From Microbacterium sp. (GTDB taxonomy: Bacteria > Actinomycetota > Actinomycetes > Actinomycetales > Microbacteriaceae), in contig PNMM01000002.1 in assembly GCA_013823625.1 (NCBI GenBank), forward strand, positions 513,061 to 577,060: 64,000 nucleotides of DNA, written 5' to 3'. This document shows positions 17,478 to 25,660 of this stretch, piece after piece; within the stretch, counting starts at the first letter, position 1, and the number at the start of each line of letters is the position of its first letter. The notes beneath the pieces were generated by a model. That model saw only the letters and a program-made list of their open reading frames with translations, was not told the DNA's origin and searched no databases. The position numbers and the translations under genes were made by a program.

Positions 17478-18644
17478 ATGGTGACCTCACGAGCGGCGAC
17501 AGATGCCGGCCGAGTGCGCCAGCGCAACCTTGCGGCGGTGCTCCAGCTCGTGCACCACAGTCGTGGAGTCACGCGCGCCGACCTCACCCGCGCGCTCGGC
17601 CTCAACCGCTCGACCATCGGCGATCTCGTCGCGGCCCTTGCCGAAGCGCACTGGGTCGACGAGGTCGACGATGCGCCGCGCGAAGGTGTGGGCCGGCCGA
17701 GCCCGCGCGTTGTGCCGAGAAGCGACCGACTCGTCGCGGCGATCAACCCCGAACTCGATGCCGTCGACGTCGCGCTCGTCGCGCTCGGGGGCCGCGTGGT
17801 CGCGCGGCAGCGAGTGGTGATCGACTCGCCCACGGTCGACCAGGGCGTGAGCATTGCGGCACGCGTTGTCGGTGAGCTTGCGAGCGAGCATCCGTCATCG
17901 CGAGTGGTGGCGGCCGCCGCGGCGATTCCCGGCCTCGTGCGTACCGACGACGGAGTCGTGCGGTTCGCCCCGCACCTGGGCTGGCGCGAAGAAGCTTTTG
18001 CCGAACCCCTCGCGCGCGCGCTCGGCGTGCCGGCTTTCGCCGCCAACGACGCGCAATTGGGCTGCCGTGCCGAGCTCGCGTTCGGCGCTGGCCTCGGCGC
18101 GCGAACCATGGTCTATCTCAACGGCGGCGCGAGTGGCATCGGCGGCGGCATCGTCATGAGCGGCCAGCTTGTCGAGGGTCGGGATGGCCACGCCGGCGAA
18201 TTCGGCCACCTCAGCGTCGACCCGCTCGGGCCCGTGTGCGCGTGCGGTGCCCACGGGTGCCTCGAAGCCGTCGTCTCGCGCGCGCACCTCATGGCGACTC
18301 TCGGCCTCGAGCACCCCGACGATGCCGAACTCGAGGCCGCCCTCAGCGCGGCGGATTCCTCGGCCACCGACCCCATCGTGGCCACCCAGTTCGCGGCGCT
18401 GCGCGTCGCGCTGCGCACGATCGCGACGATGGTCAACCCCGAACTCATCGTGCTCGGCGGGTATCTCGCCACGCTGTGGGCCGCTGCGTCGACGGATGAC
18501 CGTCGCACCGTGCTCGCCGAGGCGTTGCCCGCGATCGCGGCCGGAGTGCGGGTTGAACCGGCAGCTCTCGGTTCATCACGCCTGTTGATCGGAGCGGGCG
18601 AGCTCGCATGGGCCCACGTCGTGGGCGATCCCCTCGCGGGGTAA
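17478..18644 (+). CDS. xylR: ROK-family transcriptional regulator of xylose genes
   Basis: 388 residues from ATG 17478 ([17 protein letters not shown]); an earlier in-frame ATG at 17430 lies inside the operator and is unlikely. The N-terminal winged helix ([22 protein letters not shown]) is followed by a ROK sugar-kinase-like domain with [16 protein letters not shown], the [13 protein letters not shown] motif and the zinc site [14 protein letters not shown]. It is divergent from xylA, as is usual for XylR, and should repress xylA-xylB until xylose is present. Confidence 0.93.
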   Translation: MVTSRAATDAGRVRQRNLAAVLQLVHHSRGVTRADLTRALGLNRSTIGDLVAALAEAHWVDEVDDAPREGVGRPSPRVVPRSDRLVAAINPELDAVDVALVALGGRVVARQRVVIDSPTVDQGVSIAARVVGELASEHPSSRVVAAAAAIPGLVRTDDGVVRFAPHLGWREEAFAEPLARALGVPAFAANDAQLGCRAELAFGAGLGARTMVYLNGGASGIGGGIVMSGQLVEGRDGHAGEFGHLSVDPLGPVCACGAHGCLEAVVSRAHLMATLGLEHPDDAELEAALSAADSSATDPIVATQFAALRVALRTIATMVNPELIVLGGYLATLWAAASTDDRRTVLAEALPAIAAGVRVEPAALGSSRLLIGAGELAWAHVVGDPLAG

Positions 18645-18659
18645 GCAGCCGCGACGTCG

Positions 18660-19502
18660 CTAGACGGCAACCCCGCGCGACTCGAGATCACCCAAGAGCG
18701 CGTCGCGCAACTCGTCGTCGATGGGCTCTGACATCGCGGCGACGGCATCGCGCACCGACTCGACGCGCGTCGACCCGATGACGGGCCAGTAGCCGGGCAA
18801 CACGGCGAGCATGACCTCGAGCACGAGGCGATGCACCGAGGTTCCGCGCTGCGTTGCGAGCGCGGCGACGTGCGGAACCCGCGTGGCGAGCGGCGCGGCT
18901 CGCGGGCCCCCGAACGGCGCGTACCCGAAGAAATCGATACCCGCCTCGCGGCAGTGTCGGTACTCGGCAAACGAATCGACCCCCAGGCCAAGTCGGTTCT
19001 GCACGGCATCGATTGGCGCCACGGCGAGGGCGCGGTCGATGAGCTCGACGGAGGCGTTTGAGAGTCCGATGGCGCGAACGAGTCCTTCGTCGCGGAGGGC
19101 CGCCAGCGTCGCGACCGACTGCTCGAGGTCGTCCACCCGATCGGCTCGGTGCAACAAGAGCAGGTCGACGGGGGCGCCGAGCAACTCGACGCTGCGGGCG
19201 GCGTCGGAGCGTATCCGTTCGACGCTGCCGTCGGAGTGCCACGCCGATGCCCCCGCGCGATAGTGGCCCGCCTTCGTGATGATCGGCAGCCCGGGGCGAC
19301 GCTCCCGACCCTCGGCAGCGAGTCGCTCGCCGACCCCGTCATCGTCGATGCGCGCGTAGGCGCGCGCCGTATCGAGGGCGACGACGCCTTCATCGACCGC
19401 CGCCGCAATTACCTCCCGCGCGTTCTCGTCAGTCGCCCCCTCATTGAGCACGAGGGCTGCGATGCCGAGCACGATGCCGGGGCGGTCGAGCACGTGGGTC
19501 AC
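18660..19502 (-). CDS. Aldo/keto reductase family protein
   Basis: 280 residues from GTG 19502; longer readings upstream are low-complexity Arg-rich and antisense-like. The aldo/keto reductase tetrad is traceable: Asp and Tyr in LDTARAYARID, Lys in IITKAGHY and His in LLLLHRAD. Similar proteins in sugar loci include L-fucose or D-threo-aldose dehydrogenases and pyridoxal reductases. It stands between the ROK regulator (converging, 15 bases apart) and rhaB (same strand, 32 bases upstream), so it may be co-transcribed with the rhamnose operon. The substrate is not determinable. Confidence 0.82.
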   Translation of the reverse strand: MTHVLDRPGIVLGIAALVLNEGATDENAREVIAAAVDEGVVALDTARAYARIDDDGVGERLAAEGRERRPGLPIITKAGHYRAGASAWHSDGSVERIRSDAARSVELLGAPVDLLLLHRADRVDDLEQSVATLAALRDEGLVRAIGLSNASVELIDRALAVAPIDAVQNRLGLGVDSFAEYRHCREAGIDFFGYAPFGGPRAAPLATRVPHVAALATQRGTSVHRLVLEVMLAVLPGYWPVIGSTRVESVRDAVAAMSEPIDDELRDALLGDLESRGVAV

Positions 19503-19534
19503 TCTTCGAGCGTAGGGGTTCGGGGTGGAATGCG

Positions 19535-20947
19535 TCAGCCGCGCGGCTTGTATCTCTGTGGTGGGTATACCTCGGCAACGAGGGCTCGCAACTGCTTGAG
19601 CGAACCGCCGAGGCCGAGTGCGCGCGCTTGCACGAGCACGTTGCCGAGAGCCGTGGCTTCCACGGGGCCGGCGAGCACGGGCATCCCGGAGCGATCGGCG
19701 ACTAGCTGGCACAAGAGGCTGTTGAGCGCCCCTCCCCCCACGAGGTGAATGACCCCAACCTCGCGGTTGGCGAGTCGGGCGGCATCGCGCACCGCATCGG
19801 CGAACGCGACGGCCAGGCTCTCGAGAATGCAGCGCGCCATCGCGGCGGGCGTAGCCGGCACGGCGTCACCCTGTTCGACGAGTACCGCCGCTATGCGACC
19901 GGGCATGTCGCCCGGCGGCAAGAAGCGTTCGTCGTTGGCATCGAAGAGGGGCACCGGTGAGCTGACCGCGGCCGCGTCGACGAGTAGCCGGCCCAAGTCG
20001 AAGGGGCCCGATTCTGCCTCCCAGGAGCGGATTGTCTCGCTCAGCAACCACAACCCCATGACGTTGTGCAAGAAGCGCACACGGCCGTCGACGCCACCCT
20101 CGTTCGTGAAGTTGGCCTCGCGGCTGGCGTCGGTGATCACGGGATGCTCAAGCTCCAGCCCCACGAGCCCCCACGTGCCGCAACTGATGTAGGCCGCGTC
20201 GGGCCGCGTCATGGGCACACCCACGACTGCCGAGGCCGTGTCGTGGGATCCGACGGCCGTGACCCTCACTCCCTCAGGCGCGGCCAGGTCGGCGGCCATC
20301 GCGGGCGTCAACGGCCCCCGGTCATCGCCCGGGCGCACGAGCTCGGGGAAGATGCGGCGCGGCAGCCCCACCCGCGCGATGAGCGCGTCGTTCCACTCGC
20401 CCGTGCGCGGGTCGAGCAACCCCGTGGTGGAGGCGTTGGTCGCCTCAGCGACCGAGCGACCCGTGAGCCAATAAGCGACGAGGTCGGGAATGAGCAAGAA
20501 CCGCTCGGCAGCGGCGAGCGCGTCGCCCTCGGCCGCGAGCTGAAACACCGTGTTGAACGGCAAGTGCTGCAGGCCGGAGGCGGCGTAGAGCTCGTCGGGC
20601 GGCACCACGGCGTGCACGGCGGCGACGCCGCGAGCCGTGCGATCGTCGCGGTAGTGAAAGGGGGTGCCGAGCATCCGGTCGCCCGCCATGAGCGCGTAGT
20701 CGACCGCCCACGAGTCAATGCCAATGCTCGTGATGAGCGGGTCTTCGGCGAGCGCCGCGCGCAGCCCCGCGATGATGTGCCCGCGCAGCGCGTCAATATC
20801 CCAGTGCAGCCCGCCGGCGCGCTTGACGGGCCCGTTCGGAAAGCGTGCGACCTCAACGAGGTCAAGCCGATCGAGGCCCACCACGGCGCGCATGACGCGG
20901 CCGCTCGTGGCGCCGAGGTCCACCGCGGCAACGTGATACTCGGTCAC
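19535..20947 (-). CDS. rhaB: Rhamnulokinase
   Basis: 470 residues, FGGY kinase family. The phosphate loop AAVDLGATSGRVMRAVV, the rhamnulokinase-specific GLHWDIDALRGHI and SIGIDSWAVDYAL motifs, and ISCGTWGLVGLELE are present. It phosphorylates L-rhamnulose to L-rhamnulose 1-phosphate. Its ATG overlaps the stop of the aldolase gene (20944-20947, ATGA), so rhaB is the downstream gene of the rhaI-rhaM-rhaE-rhaB operon. Cytoplasmic. Confidence 0.95.
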   Translation of the reverse strand: MTEYHVAAVDLGATSGRVMRAVVGLDRLDLVEVARFPNGPVKRAGGLHWDIDALRGHIIAGLRAALAEDPLITSIGIDSWAVDYALMAGDRMLGTPFHYRDDRTARGVAAVHAVVPPDELYAASGLQHLPFNTVFQLAAEGDALAAAERFLLIPDLVAYWLTGRSVAEATNASTTGLLDPRTGEWNDALIARVGLPRRIFPELVRPGDDRGPLTPAMAADLAAPEGVRVTAVGSHDTASAVVGVPMTRPDAAYISCGTWGLVGLELEHPVITDASREANFTNEGGVDGRVRFLHNVMGLWLLSETIRSWEAESGPFDLGRLLVDAAAVSSPVPLFDANDERFLPPGDMPGRIAAVLVEQGDAVPATPAAMARCILESLAVAFADAVRDAARLANREVGVIHLVGGGALNSLLCQLVADRSGMPVLAGPVEATALGNVLVQARALGLGGSLKQLRALVAEVYPPQRYKPRG

Positions 20948-22974
20948 CGCAGAAACGCCGCCGCGACACCCGCGTCGACGGGAATGTGCAAGCCGGTCGT
21001 GTGCGAGAGGTCGGGGCCCGTGAGCACCGCGACCGCGTTGGCCACGTGCTCGGGCAGTACCTCGCGCTTGAGAATCGTGCGCTGGGCGTAGAACTTTCCG
21101 AGGTCGTCTTCGGCCACGCCGTAGGTTGCGGCGCGGTTGGCTCCCCAGCCCGAAGCGAAGATGCCCGAGCCGCGTACGACGCCATCGGGGTTGATGCCGT
21201 TGACCTTCACGCCGTGCTCGCCGAGCTCGACTGCGAGCAGTCGAACCTGGTGCGCTTGGTCGGCCTTCGTCGCCGAGTAGGCAATGTTGTTGGGCCCGGC
21301 GAACACCGAGTTCTTGCTCGAGATGTAGATGACGTCGCCGCCCATGCCCTGATCGATGAGCACGCGCGCGGCGACTTTCGACACCAAGAACGACCCCTTA
21401 GCCATGACGTCGTGCTGCAGATCCCAGTCGGCCTCGGTCGTCTCGAGCAGCGGCTTGCTGAGCGACAGCCCCGCGTTGTTGACGACGATGTCGATGCCGC
21501 CGAACGCGAGCACCGCATCCTGGATGCCCCGCTCGATCTGCGCCTGTTCGGTCACGTTGACCTGCACGCCGATCGCGACGTCGGTCGAGCCGAGCTCGGC
21601 CGCGGCGGCCTGCGCCTTCGCAAGGTCGAGGTCGGCGATGACGACGCACGCACCCTCGGCAGCGAGCCGCGTGGCGATGGCCTTGCCGATGCCGCTCGCC
21701 GCACCCGTGACGAAGGCGACGCGGGTCGCGTGACTCTTCGGCTTCGGCATGCGCTGCAGCTTCGCCTCTTCGAGAGCCCAGTACTCAATGCGGAACTTCT
21801 CGGCGTCGCTGATGGGCGTGTAGGTGCTGACCGCCTCGGCACCGCGCATGACGTTGATGGCATTGAGGTAGAACTCGCCAGCGACACGGGCGGTCTGCTT
21901 GTTCGCGCCGAAGCTGAACATGCCGACGCCAGGCACGAGCACGATGAGCGGGTCGGCGCCCCTGATCGCCGGCGAGTCGGCGTCGGCGTGCGCCTTGTAG
22001 TACGCCGTGTAGTCGGCGCGGTACTGCTCGTGCAGTTCACGCAGCCGCTGGATGCTCGCCTCAACACTCGCGCCCGCCGGCAGGTCGAGCAGCAGCGGCT
22101 TGACCTTGGTGCGCAAGAAGTGGTCGGGGCAACTGGTGCCAAGCTCGGCCAGGGCCGGGGCCTTCGCCGAGGCGATGAAGTCGAGCACCCGCACGTCGTC
22201 GCTCAAGTGCCCGACCATGGGGCGGTCATGGCTCGCAATGCCGCGGATGGTTGGCGCGAGCGCGGCGGCCTTCGCACGGCGCTCCTCGGCCGGCAGTGCC
22301 ACGAACTTCGCGCGCGGCTTGCCGAACGGCGCCTTCTTGCCCTTCGCGTCGAGATAGGCCTGCGCGGTGTCGATGATCCAGCGGCTGTTCTTCTCGCACT
22401 GTGCGCTCGTGTCGGCCCACGCCGTGATGCCGTGCCCACCCAGGATGCAGCCGATGGCGGTCGGGTTCGCGGCCTTGATGGCGGCGATGTCGAGCCCGAG
22501 CTGGAAGCCGGGACGGCGCCAGGGCACCCACACGACCGTGTCGCCGAAGATCTTCTTGGTCAGCTTTTCGCCGTCTTTCGCCGTGGCGAGCGCGATTCCC
22601 GCGTCGGGGTGCAGGTGGTCCACGTGGGGCGCATCCACGAGCCCGTGCATGGCGGTGTCGATGCTGGGGGCCGCGCCACCCGTGCCGTGCAGGCAGTAGT
22701 CGAAGGCCGTTACCATCTCGTCTTCGCGATCAAGACCCGGGTAGACGTCGACGAGTGCACGCATGCGGTCCAGGCGCAAGACCGCGAGGCCCCTTTCGGT
22801 CAACGTGCCGAGGTCGCCACCCGAGCCTTTGACCCACAGCAACTCGACCGGCTCGCCCGTAACGGGGTCAGTCGCGGTGCCCTTCGCCGAGGTGTTACCC
22901 CCGGCGTAATTGGTGATGTGCGGCTCGGCGCCCAGGCGGTTGCTGCGGGCAACGAGGTCTGTCATGGCAGTCAT
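20944..22974 (-). CDS. rhaE: Bifunctional rhamnulose-1-phosphate aldolase / short-chain (lactaldehyde) dehydrogenase
   Basis: 676 residues in two domains. Residues about 1 to 410 are a class II aldolase (ITNYAGGNTSAKG near the start, HVDHLHPDAGIALAT with metal-binding His residues). Residues about 420 to 676 are a short-chain dehydrogenase with FVTGAASGIGKAIA, VVNNAGLS and the YSATKADQ active site. Fusions of this type cleave L-rhamnulose 1-phosphate to dihydroxyacetone phosphate and L-lactaldehyde, then oxidise the lactaldehyde to L-lactate with NAD. Start 22974 is followed by MTAMTDLVARSN. Four bases separate it from the mutarotase gene upstream. Confidence 0.94.
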   Translation of the reverse strand: MTAMTDLVARSNRLGAEPHITNYAGGNTSAKGTATDPVTGEPVELLWVKGSGGDLGTLTERGLAVLRLDRMRALVDVYPGLDREDEMVTAFDYCLHGTGGAAPSIDTAMHGLVDAPHVDHLHPDAGIALATAKDGEKLTKKIFGDTVVWVPWRRPGFQLGLDIAAIKAANPTAIGCILGGHGITAWADTSAQCEKNSRWIIDTAQAYLDAKGKKAPFGKPRAKFVALPAEERRAKAAALAPTIRGIASHDRPMVGHLSDDVRVLDFIASAKAPALAELGTSCPDHFLRTKVKPLLLDLPAGASVEASIQRLRELHEQYRADYTAYYKAHADADSPAIRGADPLIVLVPGVGMFSFGANKQTARVAGEFYLNAINVMRGAEAVSTYTPISDAEKFRIEYWALEEAKLQRMPKPKSHATRVAFVTGAASGIGKAIATRLAAEGACVVIADLDLAKAQAAAAELGSTDVAIGVQVNVTEQAQIERGIQDAVLAFGGIDIVVNNAGLSLSKPLLETTEADWDLQHDVMAKGSFLVSKVAARVLIDQGMGGDVIYISSKNSVFAGPNNIAYSATKADQAHQVRLLAVELGEHGVKVNGINPDGVVRGSGIFASGWGANRAATYGVAEDDLGKFYAQRTILKREVLPEHVANAVAVLTGPDLSHTTGLHIPVDAGVAAAFLR

Positions 22975-22978
22975 GGAA

Positions 22979-23323
22979 TCAGGAGCTTTCGAGTTGGTCG
23001 GTCATGTTAAACACTTCTGGCAGGTGCCGGGCTGCCTGATCGGCCCGACCGTCGAGCGCCACAAAGAAGCGGGCCATCTCGGCCTCCCACTGGGTCGCTG
23101 TATCGCTCGCGGCGAGCGATGACTGCGCAACCTCGTCATCGTCGACCTCGTAGTACCCGAAGAGCGTGCCGTCGGTCTCGTCGAGAAAGAGCGAGTAGTT
23201 GTGCCGGCCGCTCGCGGCGATCGCCTCGAGCATCTCGCGACGCACGGGTGAGTGCACCGCGCGATACTCGTCAAGCAGCTCGGTGTGCACCTGCACACGG
23301 AAGGCGACTCTCACGCGTTCCAT
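22979..23323 (-). CDS. rhaM: L-rhamnose mutarotase
   Basis: 114 residues from ATG 23323, close to the family's usual 104. The family pattern is clear: RVAFRVQVHTELLDEYRAVH at the N-terminus, the RHNYSLFLDE motif with the active-site His, FGYYEVDDDE, and the C-terminal hydrophobic/acidic tail. It interconverts alpha and beta anomers of L-rhamnose before isomerisation. The start lies inside the last 13 bases of rhaI, so the two genes are translationally coupled. Confidence 0.92.
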   Translation of the reverse strand: MERVRVAFRVQVHTELLDEYRAVHSPVRREMLEAIAASGRHNYSLFLDETDGTLFGYYEVDDDEVAQSSLAASDTATQWEAEMARFFVALDGRADQAARHLPEVFNMTDQLESS

Positions 23324-24477
23324 CCCGCTTGAGTGCCGCCCACCCGCTCGGCCACGATGCGCTCGTGGTGGCCGCTCGTGGCATAAGCGGTCAGCGGGTC
23401 GGCAGGCAGGCCGCGCGACTCGCGCCAGGCGGCGAGGTCGGGGCGAACATCCGTGTAGAAGGCATTCATCAGGATGCCGTTCGCCGTCAGCACGTCGTTG
23501 GCGCGCTGGGCGGCGTCGAGGGCCTCGCGATCGATGAGCAAGGCCCGCGCCGTCATTTCTTGCACGTTGAGCACGCTGCGGATCTGGCCCGGAATCTTCT
23601 CTTCGATGTTGTGGCACTGGTCGAGCATGAAGCCGACATCGCTGCCCTCGTCATAGCCGCCACCGCGAACCACCTCGACCATGATGCGGAAGAGCTGGAA
23701 CGGGTCGGCCGCGCCGACGATGAGGTCATCGTCGGCGTAGAAGCGCGAGTTGAAGTCAAACGAGCCGAGCTTTCCGAGACGCTGCAGCTGCATGACGATG
23801 AACTCGATGTTGGTGCCCGGCGCGTGGTGCCCGGTGTCGAGGCACACCATCGCACGGTCTCCCAACGCGGCGACCTGCGCGTACGCCGTTCCCCAGTCGG
23901 GAACATCGGTGTGGTAGAAAGCGGGCTCAAAGAACTTGTACTCGAGCACCAGGCGCTGGTCGTCGCCGATGCGCTCATAGATCGTCGCGAGGCTCTCGGC
24001 GAGGGCGTCTTGCCGACGCCGCATGTCGTCTTGACCGGGGTAGTTCGTGCCATCGGCGAGCCAGATCTTGAGGTCGCGCGAGCCCGTCTTGTGCATGATG
24101 TCGATGCACTCAAAGTGGTGATCGATCGCGCGCTGGCGGGCGACCGGATCGCTCGCGGCGAGCGAGCCGAACTTGTACTCCTCGTCTTGGAAGGTGTTGG
24201 AGTTGATCGTGCCGAGGGCGACGCCGTGCTCGTCGGCGTGCGCGCGCAGGGCCGCGTAGTCGTCGACCTTGTCCCACGGGATGTGCAGCGCCACGGTCGG
24301 GGCAAGCCCCGTGTGCGCGTGCACCTGGGCCGCATCCGCGATCTTCTCGAAGGGGTCGCGCGGCGTGCCAGGCGTGCCGAAGACGCGGAAGCGCGTGCCC
24401 GAGTTGCCGAAAGCCCAGGAGGGCAGCTCGATGGCCTGGCGTCCGAGGTGTGGGGCGATGGAGGCGAAGGTCGTCAT
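23311..24477 (-). CDS. rhaI: L-rhamnose isomerase (Pseudomonas stutzeri RhaI type)
   Basis: 388 residues with a TIM-barrel xylose-isomerase-like fold. Motifs include LHIPWDKVDDYAALRAHADE, KIWLADGTNYPGQDDMRRR, LEYKFFEPAFYHTDVPDWG, CLDTGHHAPGTNIEF and FDFNSRFYADDDL, in which the metal-binding Glu, Asp and His residues fall. Converts L-rhamnose to L-rhamnulose. First gene of the rhamnose operon, with two LacI-type operator candidates in the 100-bp region upstream. Confidence 0.94.
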   Translation of the reverse strand: MTTFASIAPHLGRQAIELPSWAFGNSGTRFRVFGTPGTPRDPFEKIADAAQVHAHTGLAPTVALHIPWDKVDDYAALRAHADEHGVALGTINSNTFQDEEYKFGSLAASDPVARQRAIDHHFECIDIMHKTGSRDLKIWLADGTNYPGQDDMRRRQDALAESLATIYERIGDDQRLVLEYKFFEPAFYHTDVPDWGTAYAQVAALGDRAMVCLDTGHHAPGTNIEFIVMQLQRLGKLGSFDFNSRFYADDDLIVGAADPFQLFRIMVEVVRGGGYDEGSDVGFMLDQCHNIEEKIPGQIRSVLNVQEMTARALLIDREALDAAQRANDVLTANGILMNAFYTDVRPDLAAWRESRGLPADPLTAYATSGHHERIVAERVGGTQAGWNA

Positions 24478-24507
24478 GAACGGTTGTTGCCCTTTCGCGA
24501 AGGTGAT

Positions 24508-24519
24508 TGAATCGTTTCA
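24508..24519. promoter_or_regulatory. LacI-type operator candidate near rhaI
   Basis: TGAATCGTTTCA is a near-perfect palindrome around a central CG, close to the TGAAACGTTTCA consensus bound by many LacI-family proteins. It lies 31 bases upstream of the rhaI start, between rhaI and a divergent LacI gene. Binding is inferred. Confidence 0.7.
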
Positions 24520-24551
24520 CAGATTAGCTCTCGTTGAATCACATCGTCAAA

Positions 24552-24563
24552 TGAACCGATTCG
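24552..24563. promoter_or_regulatory. Second LacI-type half-conserved operator near the regulator gene
   Basis: TGAACCGATTCG resembles the first site (TGAA, central CG, TTC) with weaker symmetry. It lies 15 bases upstream of the LacI gene and 44 bases from the first site (start to start), about four helical turns, so it could mediate autoregulation or co-operative binding. Confidence 0.5.
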
Positions 24564-24577
24564 ACTAGCCTCACCTC

Positions 24578-25600
24578 ATGGTGACCATGAGCATTAGAGA
24601 CGTCGCGCGACTGGCTGGCGTCTCGGTCGGCACCGTATCGAACGTGCTCAATAGGTCCGACCGTGTCAGCGCCGAGACGGCGGCCCGCGTTCGATCGGCG
24701 ATCGATGAGCTCGGCTTCGTGCCCAATAGCGCTGCTCGTCAATTGCGAGTCGGGCACAGTTCGACGCTCGGGTTCGTAATGCTTGACATGGGAAACCCCT
24801 TCTTCGCCGAAGTCGGCCGCGGTGCCAATGATGCAGCGGCACTTGCCGGCCTGTCGGTGCTCCTCGGCGCCAGCGATCAAAACAGCTCGCGAGAAGGCGA
24901 CTATCTAGATCTCTTCGAAGAGCAACGCGTGCGCGGGGTACTCATCTCGCCGATTGGCGACGTCACCCCTCACCTGCGGCGCATCCGGGAGCGCGGAATC
25001 GGCTCGGTACTAGTGGACCGCAATGGGACTGGAACGGGTTTCTCATCGGTCTCCGTTGATGATGTCGCCGGCGGCTACGCCGCAGCGAGGCATTTGCTCG
25101 ATCAGGGCAGGCGTCGCATCGCCTACCTCGGTGCTCAATTCGAGATCCAACAGGTCACAGACCGCCTAAAAGGAGCTCGCCGGGCAATTGCCGACGTTGG
25201 TGGTGCTACTTTCGAGGTGATCTCCGCCCGCGGGCTCACGGTTTCCGACGGCCGCGACGTCGGCAAGAGCCTGGGCAAGAGAGCCGTGCGAAGTTGGCCC
25301 GACGCGATCTTCGCGTCCAATGATCTCCTCGCCATTGGGCTAGTGCAGGCGCTCATCTTGACGGGAACGGCGCGGGTGCCTGACGACATAGCGATCGTGG
25401 GCTACGACGACAATGAGTTCGCATCGGCTGCGATCATTCCCCTGACCACTGTGCGTCAACCCAGCCGACTGCTGGGAACGACCGCTGTGCAGATCCTTCT
25501 CGAGGAAGCGGCGGACTCCAAGCTTGAACCGCGAAATGTGCAATTCCAGCCACAACTGGTCGTTCGCCAGACAAGCATGGTGGAGTCCGGTGCCTCCTGA
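24578..25600 (+). CDS. LacI-family regulator of the rhamnose region
   Basis: 340 residues; ATG 24587 (MSIRDVARLAGVSVGTVSN) is an equally plausible start, three codons later. Neither has a good Shine-Dalgarno, suggesting a leaderless message. The helix-turn-helix, the hinge GFVPNSAARQLR and the effector domain with VGYDDNEFASAAIIPLTTVR are intact. It faces the rhaI operon and also converges with the secreted GH99-like gene, so it may control host rhamnose genes, the acquired glycan locus, or both. Ligand probably L-rhamnose or L-rhamnulose (inference). Confidence 0.9.
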   Translation: MVTMSIRDVARLAGVSVGTVSNVLNRSDRVSAETAARVRSAIDELGFVPNSAARQLRVGHSSTLGFVMLDMGNPFFAEVGRGANDAAALAGLSVLLGASDQNSSREGDYLDLFEEQRVRGVLISPIGDVTPHLRRIRERGIGSVLVDRNGTGTGFSSVSVDDVAGGYAAARHLLDQGRRRIAYLGAQFEIQQVTDRLKGARRAIADVGGATFEVISARGLTVSDGRDVGKSLGKRAVRSWPDAIFASNDLLAIGLVQALILTGTARVPDDIAIVGYDDNEFASAAIIPLTTVRQPSRLLGTTAVQILLEEAADSKLEPRNVQFQPQLVVRQTSMVESGAS

Positions 25601-25619
25601 AGATTAGTCCGCGCCGGGA

Positions 25620-25652
25620 GTGGGCTGCGCCGCTGATGCCGACACAGCCCAC
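25620..25652. terminator. Hairpin between convergent genes
   Basis: GTGGGCTG (25620-25627) pairs with CAGCCCAC (25645-25652) across a 17-base loop, in the 60-base gap between the convergent LacI and GH99-like genes. No clear T-run follows, so this is a plausible but unproven bidirectional terminator. Confidence 0.5.
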
Positions 25653-25660
25653 CCATCGGC

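Noticed and set aside
16205..18109. 634-codon frame with xylA at its C-terminus
   Set aside because: The upstream 238 codons run antisense through the ROK regulator and the operator; the ATG at 17395 with a ribosome site gives the normal XylA length.
20986..23010. Plus-strand open frame (674 codons) opposite rhaE
   Set aside because: Antisense shadow of a clear RhaE; composition Arg/Val/His-rich without domains.
24540..25660. Integrase, tRNA or attachment site at the edge of the acquired block
   Set aside because: I looked for a tRNA 3' end, direct-repeat att sites and recombinase genes at both edges (near 24.5-25.6 kb and 36.5 kb) and found none, so the mechanism of acquisition cannot be stated.
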